Source: Granulosicoccus sp.
Lineage (GTDB): Bacteria > Pseudomonadota > Gammaproteobacteria > Granulosicoccales > Granulosicoccaceae
Length of the DNA stretch: 39,959 nt
Direction of reading: 5' to 3'
Assembly (NCBI GenBank): GCA_020627685.1
Contig: JAHDGK010000044.1
Location: 1-39,959 of the forward strand
Within the stretch, counting starts at the first letter, position 1; the number at the start of each line of letters is the position of its first letter. A program made the translations under genes and the position numbers. Below the pieces are notes generated by a model, which made no database searches, had not been told where the DNA came from, and saw nothing but the letters and a program-made list of their open reading frames with translations. Shown one piece after another: positions 16,701 through 24,966 of this stretch.

Positions 16701-18487
16701 TCAGTGTATGAAATGGTGAATTTCTTGATTGTGTTGTCATATAGGTAGAAGTCATAGGTGACAGCGTTGTTGTCGCGTTGCCACTGAAAAGTGACCGTGC
16801 TTCCGATGACTAAGTCTGAGTAGCTTTGCGGAGACAGAGTTATAACGCTGCCAGGCGCTTCTGTGGCAGCTGGAATGAGCGAGAAGTCTCTGCTGGTATA
16901 GGATGATGCCCCAGCAGCATTTGTCGCTCTAACCTGCCATTGGTAGGTGTCACCGGCTGGTAGGTCCATTAATATGGTAGCCGAGCACGTGTCAGCACCG
17001 CAGTTCGAATCTCGAACGAAAGCGTTGGTTGCATCCAGATCCGCATTGTCTGTATCAATAACTTGAAGTTCGTAGGCTGATGCCGTTGCAACTTTGTTCC
17101 AGATAAACTGAATGTTCTGTCCGGCTTCGGCGACAGCGTCATTGAGCGGGTTTGCAAGTACTGGTGCAGCCGGAGCTTCGAATACAGGCTCTACAGAGTT
17201 AAAGTACGTTTGTGTCCATCCTGACTCACCCTGGGAATTTACCGCTTTGACTCGCCAAGTATGTCGATCGTAGATAGGAACGCTGACCACCGTTTCGTAT
17301 CGACACAAACCTGAGTCGCAAAGATCGAATGCCCGCAATCCGGTAACAATCGGAGATACATCACCATTAGGATCGTTGTTAAAGAAAAAGAACTCATAGG
17401 TTTCTACTTGTTCTTCGTGTTGCCAGACAAATTCATTAACAAGGCCGCTGTTCAAATCAGCGTTGTCGACCGGTGAAACAATGGCCGGGGTGGCGGGAGC
17501 TGATGTCGCTAGCGCAACAATGAGCATTCGGTCTTCAGACCATTCTGATGCACCGCCTGTGTTGCTCGCTCTGACCCGCCAGAACAACTCCGAACCGGTT
17601 GCAGCCGTAACAATGGCATTTAAGGCGCAGCCCCCGGTTGCGCAATTGCTGGGGTCGACCGTCTGATTGGCAACGAGCATTGTTGGGACTTCAGGGTCCT
17701 CTGTCTTGGTGAAAATTTCAAAATCGTAGGAGTCGACGTTGTCTTCAACCGCCCAGCTGAACTCAACCGTTGTGCTTGACTGAATGATTTCATCAGTGGA
17801 AGGCGTAGCAAGGTTAGGCGACTCGGGCGCCAAGATCACAGGTTCCAGAACCGTATGCGTTTGGGTGTGGTGATCAATCTGACCGCTGGCATCAAGAACA
17901 ATAAGGGTTACATACCATGTGCCAACGTCCGGAAAGATGACCTGTGCTTGTCCAGAACCTAAATCTGTGAGAGTAGCACTTCCGTTTTGAGCGTTGTCAG
18001 ACCAAGCGTCCCAGATATAGTGGGTGATGGTTTGAGAGCTGGTGCTAGATGAGCCATCGATGTTTCTGGTGAGCTCATAGTCAGATTCTGTGGGAGCTGC
18101 GAGCTGTGCGTCTGGGGGTGTGCTGGCACTGAATGTTGAGACTGCGGTGCGATCAACTCGGAGTGGTGCATTTGGCAAAGCACTCAAGGAGGCACTGCCC
18201 GGTGTGCCGCGCTGTGCGGCGCGTGAGTACCACATGGCAGCTGCAGATCGGTTAGCCGGAGCACCGCCGGTGCCCATTGCCAGTCGATTGCCCCATTCGT
18301 GCTGAGCCAACTCGTCGCCTTTGACGACAAGGCGAAGCAGTGCCTCGGTGGAGAGTCCCGGGTAGTTGTCAGCGAACGCTTCAATATCGCTGGTGCTGGC
18401 GGCCGTTCCCAAACTGCTGAAGAAAATCAGAAATGCGCAGAAGGCACTTCTACTTAACGCTTTTCTAATTGTTATTAAACGGCTCAA
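13781..18487 (-). CDS. Giant exported DUF1800 protein with Sel1, PKD and seven Fn3-like repeats
   Basis: The 1568-residue protein has a signal peptide (1-30), one Sel1/TPR-like unit (about 50-90, AAAMWYSRAAQRG), a PKD-like domain (about 130-215), seven fibronectin-III-like repeats of about 105 residues (219-960), a PKD domain with WDFGDGS and HTYDTAGTYTAKLTVTD (about 962-1055), and a C-terminal DUF1800 domain (about 1058-1568, starting FEAARLLTQATFGPT). Every Fn3-like repeat carries a C-x4-C pair before a strand ending in WRV/WQV-A; these probably form disulfides outside the cytoplasm. DUF1800 function is unknown. The partner DUF1501 gene follows at 14 bp. The start is weak: TTG at 18487, with an in-frame stop just upstream and no good ribosome binding site. 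Typical DUF1800 proteins are about 450-600 aa, so this is an unusually extended form. Confidence 0.9.
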   Translation of the reverse strand: MSRLITIRKALSRSAFCAFLIFFSSLGTAASTSDIEAFADNYPGLSTEALLRLVVKGDELAQHEWGNRLAMGTGGAPANRSAAAMWYSRAAQRGTPGSASLSALPNAPLRVDRTAVSTFSASTPPDAQLAAPTESDYELTRNIDGSSSTSSQTITHYIWDAWSDNAQNGSATLTDLGSGQAQVIFPDVGTWYVTLIVLDASGQIDHHTQTHTVLEPVILAPESPNLATPSTDEIIQSSTTVEFSWAVEDNVDSYDFEIFTKTEDPEVPTMLVANQTVDPSNCATGGCALNAIVTAATGSELFWRVRASNTGGASEWSEDRMLIVALATSAPATPAIVSPVDNADLNSGLVNEFVWQHEEQVETYEFFFFNNDPNGDVSPIVTGLRAFDLCDSGLCRYETVVSVPIYDRHTWRVKAVNSQGESGWTQTYFNSVEPVFEAPAAPVLANPLNDAVAEAGQNIQFIWNKVATASAYELQVIDTDNADLDATNAFVRDSNCGADTCSATILMDLPAGDTYQWQVRATNAAGASSYTSRDFSLIPAATEAPGSVITLSPQSYSDLVIGSTVTFQWQRDNNAVTYDFYLYDNTIKKFTISYTDLVASSICTDDVCSVTDVINTDLGPSKQWRVRARNSQGSSSLSQSFFTALAPHTEAPATFVLTAPASGESVVQNEATTFSWAAAERAESYQITLPGADGNAVTTDVLTNNCDAGQCNFVATVALPIADNYEWQVSAINSVGQTDSNVSTFSVVLEIIEPPEAPTLVLPLASASFDVYSQINFEWQAVDDATSYEFFITDGNEGAQDSQTGLLPADICAAGSCTISIDHDLSISDSHSWHVKAKKDDVESDWSERAFAVVGPTAPALLLPLATTEFESEDTVVFQWNSVDAATTYDFYITDSNSGALPTLADLSASDYCDTDTCSITVELNLTISDSHTWQVRAKRQDIASEWTERPLVVVPPTEPVALFSMLGFDDSSATRVGPLTIMFDPSASSDDDAIVEYKWDFGDGSEKVTNDNDDTQSHTYDTAGTYTAKLTVTDTAGLTNEKTATVTVLSAGTPATDFEAARLLTQATFGPTLAGIEQVKTMGIENWVDWQLSSKGPPHLDYVLVHSNNSGRGPRHEVWWTDVVEGDDQLRQRVAFALSQIFVISDTGFTLSNAQYGVTNYYDTLRNYSFGNYRDLLEEVTLSPIMGLYLSMLQNAKGQADGSTRADENYAREILQLFSIGLHNLNIDGTTDGSPSFNQDQIEAFARVFTGWNYADAGEWDRALNTHADMINQMLPFEEYHDTDAKTLLNGVVAPAGNTARQDLDLALDNIFNHPNVGPFIGKQLIKRLVTSNPTPAYVARVAQVFNNNGAGVRGDLGAVVKAILLDAEARTIPADISHYGKLREPVLRLSHLWRAFNVQRGENNSDRNEFNTVSPQMDTLETVTGQAVLRSPSVFNFFMPSYSPAGPVADGNLDAPEFELFTAGNELATSNRIGRQIQVGYARYQYDNGQATSYLDYTYELTLADDATALLDHLNLILLSGNMSDGLRNILQSHIEALPSDEDGLSQRIRDAITLIMASPDYLVQM

Positions 18488-18811
18488 GGAAAGTCAGTTT
18501 TCCATGTTTCGGGCTGTGGCGGACTGGTTGGCAACAGCTGCAATAGGCCAGACAGTTTTGGTTCACTTTTTATAGCGATATTATGACGACGTCGGCGTCC
18601 TGTAAGTATTGCAAGTTTAGTGGTTTTGCCACAATTAAGCTTACATATATTCAAAATGTTAACAGAGACTCATATTGTCGACAGTGCCACAATGTGAATT
18701 TAAATCGCCATACAGTTTAATATGCCCCGACGGCCTTTAAATACGCCGGTTCTGTTCGTGGACAATCTAAAATTTGAAGCGGCTGTTGGTAAGCAAAAAA
18801 GGATAAATAGG
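18488..18811. other. Divergent intergenic region, 324 bp
   Basis: This region separates the minus-strand DUF1800 gene and the plus-strand CurA-like gene, so it should hold both promoters. TGCCACAAT occurs twice (18628-18636 and 18685-18693) as direct repeats 57 bp apart. The in-frame stretch 18722-18811 before the CurA-like ATG lacks family similarity. I see no RNA gene. Confidence 0.5.
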
Positions 18812-19843
18812 ATGAAGCAGAGTTCGACAATAAATAGAAGAATAGTGCTTGCTAAAAGACCTTCCGGCTTGCCTGATGCGTCGACGTTGAGACTGGAAGA
18901 ATCGGAACTGCCCACGCCTGCAGACGGACAAATGCTGTTGCGAACCGAATTCTTATCGCTCGATCCGTATATGCGGGGACGAATGAATGATGCAAAGTCG
19001 TATGCTGCCCCCGTCGAGATCGATGAAGTTATGACAGGGCAGGTGGTCGCTCAAGTCGTTTCATCGTCCATTCCTGAATATTCGGTGGGTGATTACGTTT
19101 TATCTGGCAGCGGATGGCAGGATTACGCCGTATCCGATGGCACCGAATGCATGAATTTAGGTGCGAATCCTGACAACCCTTCCTGGGCCTTGGGCATATT
19201 GGGAATGCCGGGGTATACCGCCTATGCAGGACTGCTGAAAATAGGAGAACCCAAACCCGGTGACACGGTGGTGGTTGCAGCTGCCTCCGGGCCCGTCGGT
19301 GCAACGGTCGGTCAAATTGCCAAACTGCATGGCTGTCATGTTGTGGGTATCGCAGGCGGTAAAACAAAGTGTGAGCATGTTGTGACTACGCTGGGATTCG
19401 ACCAATGTATTGATCACCGCGCCGATGACTTTGCACAGCAGTTGAAAGCCGCATGCCCGAATGGGATTGACGTTTATTTCGAAAATGTCGGCGGTAAGGT
19501 GTTGTATGCCGTTCTGCCGCTGCTAAACGAATTTGCCCGTGTGCCGGTCTGCGGCGTAGTGTCCTGGTACAACCTTACCGGGTTGCCTGAGGGGCCAGAT
19601 TTCGGGCCTGCCATCATGGGGACTATTCTACGAATGAAGGTAAAGGTTCAGGGCTTTATCATTTACGACAGCTTTCCTAAGTCAACGTATAAAGAGTTTA
19701 TTGTCGCCATGACGAAGTGGCTTGAAGCCGGCGATATACACTACAAAGAACATCAAGTTGAGGGGTTGGAGAATGCACCGGCTGCCTTCAATGATTTGCT
19801 GGTAGGAAAGAACTTTGGAAAGATGGTCGTTAAGGTTGGATAA
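18812..19843 (+). CDS. Zinc-independent MDR NADP-dependent oxidoreductase, CurA-like
   Basis: From the ATG at 18812 (AAGGA eight bases before) the protein has 343 residues. It belongs to the leukotriene B4 dehydrogenase/CurA branch of medium-chain reductases: RRIVLAKRPSGLPDASTLRLEE at the start, FLSLDPYMRGRMND, the NADP site AAASGPVGATVGQIAKLHGCHVVGIAGG (about residues 150-177), YFENVGGKVLYAVLPLL and RVPVCGVVSWYN. No structural zinc cysteines are present. Enzymes of this group reduce the C=C bond of enones with NADPH; E. coli CurA acts on curcumin. The frame extends upstream to 18722 but the internal ATG fits the family. The gene end is 25 bp before the next ATG. Confidence 0.92.
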   Translation: MKQSSTINRRIVLAKRPSGLPDASTLRLEESELPTPADGQMLLRTEFLSLDPYMRGRMNDAKSYAAPVEIDEVMTGQVVAQVVSSSIPEYSVGDYVLSGSGWQDYAVSDGTECMNLGANPDNPSWALGILGMPGYTAYAGLLKIGEPKPGDTVVVAAASGPVGATVGQIAKLHGCHVVGIAGGKTKCEHVVTTLGFDQCIDHRADDFAQQLKAACPNGIDVYFENVGGKVLYAVLPLLNEFARVPVCGVVSWYNLTGLPEGPDFGPAIMGTILRMKVKVQGFIIYDSFPKSTYKEFIVAMTKWLEAGDIHYKEHQVEGLENAPAAFNDLLVGKNFGKMVVKVG

Positions 19844-19868
19844 GTCGATAAGCCTAGCCAAGCAACCT

Positions 19869-21041
19869 ATGGAACGATTTAGAGCGTTGCTGATGTTGGC
19901 GATAGCGACAGTGATGTTGTCGTCAATGAGCTTAGCTGTTGTAGCGGAGGATCGCTACGCTGGTTTTCCAGAACCTCAAGCAGACTTTAACGCACACATT
20001 GTAGAAGTAGAGCGCTACCTGTCTAAAACACAAATGGAGCAGCGCACTGACGATGATATCCAATATAACTTACCGTTCGAACTGAGCGCGGCACAGGACG
20101 TTCCTTATCGCGGCAAATTTATGCTGTTTCATGGGCTTAATGATTCGCCCTACGTATGGAGTGATATTGCACCGGAATTAACCCGCCGTGGCTTTGATGT
20201 ACGGGCCATCTTGTTACCAGGTCATGGCAATTCGCCGGAAGCCCAGTTAGACATGTCTTACACCCGCTGGATCAAAGCGGCAAGAGACCAGTTGCACTAT
20301 TGGATCGTGGATGAAAATACTCCCGTTTTTCTTGGCGGTTTCTCTCTGGGAGGTGTCATTGCCACTGCAATGGCTGTGGAGCGAGGCGATGTAGACGGGA
20401 TGCTGTTATTTTCCCCTGCATACAAAAGCAGCATGAATCATTTGCTGCGTTGGTCTTCCATTTATTCTGTTTTCAAGCCTTGGATTTTTGGGGGCATGAT
20501 AATCGAAGACAACCCGACTAAATACAATTCCATTCCGGTTAATGGTGCTACGCAATACTATAAAACTACCAAATACCTGAAACGCATCTGGGGCAGCACT
20601 CGATTGTCTATGCCGGTACTAATGGTTGCGTCAACAGACGATTCTGTCGTCGATGTGGAACATATGGCAGGTGTGTTTAAAAGACGTTTCACGTCCGAGG
20701 ACCGTCAACTGCTGATTTACAGTAATGATGAAAACGCAGAGACAGAAGACTTCATCATGACACGTCCCAGCGCCTATCCCGAACTACGCGTGCTTAACCA
20801 ATCACATCAAAGCGTGCTGATGTCTGAGGCTAATCCCTTGTTTGGTAAGAATGGTTCGGTGTTGGTTTGTAACGGCAACGATTGGGCGACGTTCAGCGGT
20901 TGCTTGTATTCGCAGGAACAGCATTGGTACGGTGCTCAGCATACGCCTTCACCGGATGGATTGCCGGTTGCCAGAGCAACTTACAACCCCGATTTTGATA
21001 CGGTACTTAATCTCTTCGATGAGGTTTTTTCCATCCGTTAA
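19869..21041 (+). CDS. Exported alpha/beta hydrolase (esterase/lipase-like)
   Basis: From the ATG at 19869 the protein is 390 residues with a signal peptide (MERFRALLMLAIATVMLSSMSLAVVA). The alpha/beta-hydrolase core shows MLFHGLNDSPYVWSDIAPELTRRGFDVRAILLPGHGNS, the nucleophile elbow GGFSLGG (Ser159), an acid in STDDSVVDVEHM and a probable catalytic His in LNQSHQSV. It is expected to hydrolyse an ester or lipid in the periplasm or outside. The C-terminus contains two cysteines (VCNGND, GCLYS) that could form a disulfide. No clear ribosome binding site; the ATG was chosen because it begins the signal peptide. It may be read through from the CurA-like gene. The last four bases overlap the end of the convergent PhnD-like gene. 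Confidence 0.83.
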   Translation: MERFRALLMLAIATVMLSSMSLAVVAEDRYAGFPEPQADFNAHIVEVERYLSKTQMEQRTDDDIQYNLPFELSAAQDVPYRGKFMLFHGLNDSPYVWSDIAPELTRRGFDVRAILLPGHGNSPEAQLDMSYTRWIKAARDQLHYWIVDENTPVFLGGFSLGGVIATAMAVERGDVDGMLLFSPAYKSSMNHLLRWSSIYSVFKPWIFGGMIIEDNPTKYNSIPVNGATQYYKTTKYLKRIWGSTRLSMPVLMVASTDDSVVDVEHMAGVFKRRFTSEDRQLLIYSNDENAETEDFIMTRPSAYPELRVLNQSHQSVLMSEANPLFGKNGSVLVCNGNDWATFSGCLYSQEQHWYGAQHTPSPDGLPVARATYNPDFDTVLNLFDEVFSIR

Positions 21042-21805
21042 TAAGGGGGCTCGTGACACTCGTTTAAGTCAGGGGTGGCAACAGCTAGATAGTCATCGGC
21101 GGGAATGTTGACTAAAGCTTTTATACCTAGCAAGTCTCGATCATCTTGGGGCAGTTTAGCGAGTGCGGTGGTCACGGCGTTAAAAATCAATTGCTCGTTA
21201 TTCTTAAGTGAGGTGATGAGTGGAAGTCCCGGTGTGGGTGCCGTCCATTCCAGTACACGCAATTTCTCAGAAAATGCTTCGTGCTGCTGAATAAGGCGCC
21301 ATGTCACAGCATCGAGAGATGCGATATCAGCTCGACTTTCAGCGACCGCCAATGCCGAGGCAAGATGCCCACCCGATCGATATTTGCATTCAAACCAAAA
21401 GTTCTGTTCTTGTGTATGACGATAAGGGGCAGCGTAGCCCGATTGGGAGAACGGTTGGTTGAAGGCAAACGTTGAATCTTTGAATGCAGACAACTCCTGT
21501 CGCGGGTCGTCTTGTCTAACAACGATGGCACTGCGGTAGTACCCGGGTTTGCAGTTTGCTAATCCATAGTCCGGTGTACCTACCAGTTTAACCTTGTTGT
21601 GCAGCCATAATCGGTATGGCATGCCGCATGTTTGGCTTAGTACTAATTCTGGGCTCAACCAAACACTAAACTCATCTGCCGTTTGTGACAAAGCGTCTGG
21701 GCTAGCTATGCCGTGTCTATCTAACTCGTGCCGAATTAAAGACCAAAAACGTTGATGGCTCGATGCTAGCTGCATGCGCTCGTACATCATTAAGCTGGCA
21801 ATCAT
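21038..21805 (-). CDS. PhnD/COG3221-like substrate-binding protein without signal peptide
   Basis: The 255-residue protein resembles periplasmic binding proteins of the PhnD group: ASLMMYERMQLASSHQRFWSLIRHEL at the start, LSPELVLSQTCGMPYR (the conserved LSQTC/GxPY turn), LVGTPDYGLANCKPGYYRSAIVVR, and DIASLDAVTWRLI near residue 165, the usual ligand-contact strand. There is no signal peptide or lipobox, so it is predicted cytoplasmic, and no ABC permease or ATPase is nearby. Its ATG directly follows the stop codon of the TPR gene with no gap, so translation is coupled. It may sense a small anion or ligand for the TPR protein; this is inference. Confidence 0.75.
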   Translation of the reverse strand: MIASLMMYERMQLASSHQRFWSLIRHELDRHGIASPDALSQTADEFSVWLSPELVLSQTCGMPYRLWLHNKVKLVGTPDYGLANCKPGYYRSAIVVRQDDPRQELSAFKDSTFAFNQPFSQSGYAAPYRHTQEQNFWFECKYRSGGHLASALAVAESRADIASLDAVTWRLIQQHEAFSEKLRVLEWTAPTPGLPLITSLKNNEQLIFNAVTTALAKLPQDDRDLLGIKALVNIPADDYLAVATPDLNECHEPPY

Positions 21806-23515
21806 TTAGGTTTCGTCTCTTTGCGCGCTACAACAGCTGGGCACATCATGATCAAAGGTTTCCACCCGACATAAACAGGAAGATGTTATGGGAATATCGG
21901 TTTTTAACTGCGCTTCGTGTAATAGACGTCGAAGTTCTATTATTTCTGTTGTCTCATTGCGTTTTTCGAGACACTCTACCAGTCCATGCAAAGCCCATAC
22001 GTTGTTGGGATGCTGAGCACAACGTTGTAGTTTGTTGTTCAAGCCTAGGTCTGTTCTGTAAACATCCTCGGCTTCTTCAAACTGATTTTGTTCTGCAAGC
22101 AAAGCCGCTAGAGCGTGGCGGGGTGGGTGCATCCAAGGCCAGGGTTCAGAATAATGCAGTGAATCGTTTCTGCGTACGCTCTCTCTTAAGTGCGTGAATG
22201 CCTCATCGTAATCACCTTTATGGTAGGCAAGTTCGCCTTCTAGCATGGACTCACCTATAGCCAGAATATCAACAGCCGGGTTGTTAAAAAATTCACGTTG
22301 AGGGTCAATGCTTGCAACCGCCTGATAAAAAAGTGTTCTGTGTTGCTCTGCTTGCGATATGTCTTTTAAAAATGCATATGCGACTGTTTTTGCATAGTGA
22401 TGCATAGCGATGGTCACAGGGTAGAGGTCAACTTCTGTGGGCGTGGGCTCATCAATGATTTCCTGCCAACGTCCAAAGCGTACGAACACATGCATTTTCA
22501 TGGAGTAGTAACCTTCCATGGTAATAACCATTTGAGGCCTGTCTTTAATGCTCAATAACTCTTTGGTTAGCGTTGCGCATATTGCGTCTGCAGCCTCCTT
22601 AGCACATTGGTATTGACCTAAAAACATGCAGGTGAACATCATGAGATGTAAATCATGTGCACGGGCCGTCGTATAAAAATTGTTAGCGCCGGCGTAGTCC
22701 ACATAGAGTTGATCAGCTTTTATCGCCTTTTCACTGGCCATCTTTGCCAGATCATAGTCACCCGATAGTACATAGGTGTGCCCGGGCATATGATTCATAT
22801 GGCCTGCATCGGGGCAGAGCGTAGAGAGTACGTCAGCGGAGCGACGAGCTCTTTCAGGTTCGGCAGACATCTCTGTGACGTGAATGTGTAAATGTAAAAT
22901 GGCCGGATGCTGTGCCTCTCCTAAGCGCTCTTTTGTCGCAATCGAGGTTTCTATGACATGTAGAGCTTCGAGAGTATCAGCGCCGGGCGTGGGCTCACCG
23001 GTATTAACGTCCCAAAGTTTCCACGCGGTTCTGGTCATGATGGCTTCAGCGAACAGAGCTGCGACATCATGGTCGTCAGGATAGCGGTAGTACACCCGTC
23101 GCATGGCATTGGCGTAATCGTCATCCCAACGATCAAATTCGTCAGGGGACACTGGATGAGGTTGTTGAAATCGTGCCGACAATGCCTCTACCAACTCTTT
23201 TTCCAAGTCGTTGGCGTAATCAAATGCCGCCCGCGCAGCCTGAATATGTTCGTAACAGATTCGGGTGGTATCGGCGGCCTCTTGAGGGCAGTGCTGACGC
23301 CACAAATTGTTGTAGAACGGCCCCCGGGCATAGGCTATCCCCCAATGGGCCATGACGCAATTCGGGTCGTGCTTCAGAACCTCTTTGAAACAGGTGACAC
23401 CTTCCTCCTGATTAAAGCCGAAACACCAGTTAAGACCGAGGTTGAAAAGGCGTTGGGCATCAGGCGACACCGTCGATACGGATCGGGTATGACTGCCTAA
23501 GTCGAAGTGTTCCAC
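21806..23515 (-). CDS. Large tetratricopeptide-repeat protein
   Basis: From the GTG at 23515 (GGAG five bases before) the protein is 569 residues. It starts VEHFDLGSHTRSVSTVSPDAQRLFNLGLNWCFGFNQEEGVTCFKEVL with a TPR-type helix pair, then HDPNCVMAHWGIAYARGP, a pattern I recall from a family of TPR proteins in marine and soil bacteria. Further TPR-like units are spread to the C-terminus (EGELAYHKGDYDEAFTHLRESV, HALAALLAEQNQFEEAEDVYRTDL, ALHGLVECLEKRNETTEII). A conserved-looking central block HLHIHVTEMSAEPERA..GHMNHMPGHTYVLSGDY is rich in His and Met and might bind a metal. No signal peptide or catalytic domain is seen. It abuts the PhnD-like gene. The N-terminal frame extension to 23626 is not favoured. 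Confidence 0.78.
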   Translation of the reverse strand: MEHFDLGSHTRSVSTVSPDAQRLFNLGLNWCFGFNQEEGVTCFKEVLKHDPNCVMAHWGIAYARGPFYNNLWRQHCPQEAADTTRICYEHIQAARAAFDYANDLEKELVEALSARFQQPHPVSPDEFDRWDDDYANAMRRVYYRYPDDHDVAALFAEAIMTRTAWKLWDVNTGEPTPGADTLEALHVIETSIATKERLGEAQHPAILHLHIHVTEMSAEPERARRSADVLSTLCPDAGHMNHMPGHTYVLSGDYDLAKMASEKAIKADQLYVDYAGANNFYTTARAHDLHLMMFTCMFLGQYQCAKEAADAICATLTKELLSIKDRPQMVITMEGYYSMKMHVFVRFGRWQEIIDEPTPTEVDLYPVTIAMHHYAKTVAYAFLKDISQAEQHRTLFYQAVASIDPQREFFNNPAVDILAIGESMLEGELAYHKGDYDEAFTHLRESVRRNDSLHYSEPWPWMHPPRHALAALLAEQNQFEEAEDVYRTDLGLNNKLQRCAQHPNNVWALHGLVECLEKRNETTEIIELRRLLHEAQLKTDIPITSSCLCRVETFDHDVPSCCSAQRDET

Positions 23516-23840
23516 ACAAGCTCCAAAAGTACAAAAATCCGTTATGAAAATGGTGCTTGGAGTATAGCCCCAATTGTCCCTTGGCCGTCGTGCAAGCAAA
23601 GCCGATCGGTTGCGGCATACAGCCACGCGATGTCTCTTTTTAAGAGTTTCCAGTACTCAAAAGGGCAAAAAATATGCGGTGGTCGAGGTTATTGACGACA
23701 TCAACACTACAGAAAGTAACTGTTAGGTCGAGACGAGCTGTAGGCAATAGAGTTTTTACCGTCTGGAAGTACGCAGATTAATACAAGTCCCGGATAGAGC
23801 GTAGGTGCGGGCATTAACGATCAAAAAATAAGAAAAAATA
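23516..23840. other. Divergent intergenic region, 325 bp
   Basis: The region lies between the start of the TPR gene (minus) and a small exported protein gene (plus). Apart from the TPR ribosome binding site (GGAG at 23521-23524) I see no gene, RNA or repeat. The plus-strand gene is preceded by an A-rich stretch and no clear Shine-Dalgarno. Confidence 0.5.
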
Positions 23841-24440
23841 ATGATCAAGAAACTACTGATATCCGTTGCACTATGCATGCTTACGAGTTCCGTTGCATGG
23901 TCAAATAATGACAAAGATGTAGCGACTGTCCTGTTTGACAGTAATGAATATTTCTATCGCTGGTCAGGCGAGGATCTTCATGAATTTACACCCGGTGAAC
24001 AGAGCGTCACCAGTGATTGGAAAGATATGCTCACCATTAACCACTTTGCCGATGTCTCTGCCCCAGAAGAGCTGACTATATTGGCTAGGGATGTTCTGGA
24101 AAACTACAAAGCCAATGGTGGCATCGTGCTCGGTGTTGATACTCTGCAACAAAAAGGGTCTCAACCTGCACAGTACATCATGGCTGTGGTGTTTGGGGCG
24201 CACGAGGTGGCAGAGTATGCCGTCGTACGCTTTCAGATTCAGGACGGTATAGGTACATCCATTACCTACGCACACCGTGAGTATGGAGAAGAGGTGGGTG
24301 AGCGAATCAACAGCTGGATGGAAGCTAACGGACCCCGAATAAGACAAGAAATAACCGGGCTACGTGATCTCCCGGCGTATTCGGAGTTTCGCTCAGAAGG
24401 CAAGTACGAGTACTTGAACGAGTTGCAGCAGTCTATATAG
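23841..24440 (+). CDS. Small exported protein of unknown function
   Basis: The 199-residue protein has a clear signal peptide (MIKKLLISVALCMLTSSVAWS, cleavage near residue 21). The mature part begins NNDKDVATVLFDSNEYFYRWSGEDLHEFTP and contains ILARDVLENYKANGGIVLGVDTLQQKGSQPAQYIMAVVFGAHEVAEYAVVRFQI, a pattern of alternating strands and helices. There are no cysteines in the mature part and no motif I recognise. It is expected in the periplasm. Neighbours do not suggest a function. Confidence 0.72.
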   Translation: MIKKLLISVALCMLTSSVAWSNNDKDVATVLFDSNEYFYRWSGEDLHEFTPGEQSVTSDWKDMLTINHFADVSAPEELTILARDVLENYKANGGIVLGVDTLQQKGSQPAQYIMAVVFGAHEVAEYAVVRFQIQDGIGTSITYAHREYGEEVGERINSWMEANGPRIRQEITGLRDLPAYSEFRSEGKYEYLNELQQSI

Positions 24441-24567
24441 AGCACGTAATCGGTTTGTCGTCGGAAAAGCTTGCGAGAAAATAGCCAGACCACGGACTTG
24501 ATCTGCTAATGTGGTGAATGAATTCTTGGGGCGTGTTGCTCCCGTCGAACACATTAGTAGGCTGACA

Positions 24568-24924
24568 ATGACCGATGACGATTATGAGGCGAGATTAGAG
24601 CGGGCAGCGTATGAGCTGTACGTGAAAAAAATCACCCGAAAGCAGTCTCATCCTTTGCTGTTTAAGTTAGTTCGTGCGCTGGGTTTTAAGGTCCGTCTAC
24701 CGCACTATGCCACCCCCCGTTCAGTTTTCATTTTCTGCAGCATCTACATAGCCATCTTGTTTGCCTGCTTACTGTTGTTTGTACAACGCGGCACGGAGGG
24801 TATGTCTTTTATCAATATTGCACTGCTATCTGCATTGGTGGGCCTGGTGTTCGGCGCCATCATGATGGCTATCAATATCGAAAATCGTAAGAAATACGAC
24901 TTAACAGACTGGGATGATCTGTAG
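24568..24924 (+). CDS. Small membrane protein, DUF6404-like
   Basis: From the ATG at 24568 (TAGG eight bases before) the protein has 118 residues. The soluble N-terminal part, YEARLERAAYELYVKKITRKQSHPLLFKLVRALGFKVRLPHYATP, resembles my recollection of the DUF6404 family (helix, then LLxRLGFxxPPPHF). Two transmembrane segments follow (about residues 52-71 and 82-101) and a short acidic tail. Function is unknown. The frame is also open upstream to a GTG at 24511. Confidence 0.65.
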   Translation: MTDDDYEARLERAAYELYVKKITRKQSHPLLFKLVRALGFKVRLPHYATPRSVFIFCSIYIAILFACLLLFVQRGTEGMSFINIALLSALVGLVFGAIMMAINIENRKKYDLTDWDDL

Positions 24925-24966
24925 TATTTGTTAGACTGAGATCCTGTCTAAATCCCGGAACACATT

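Noticed and set aside
18722-18811. Upstream extension of the CurA-like gene
   Set aside because: The added residues are not family-like, while AAGGA is well placed before the ATG at 18812.
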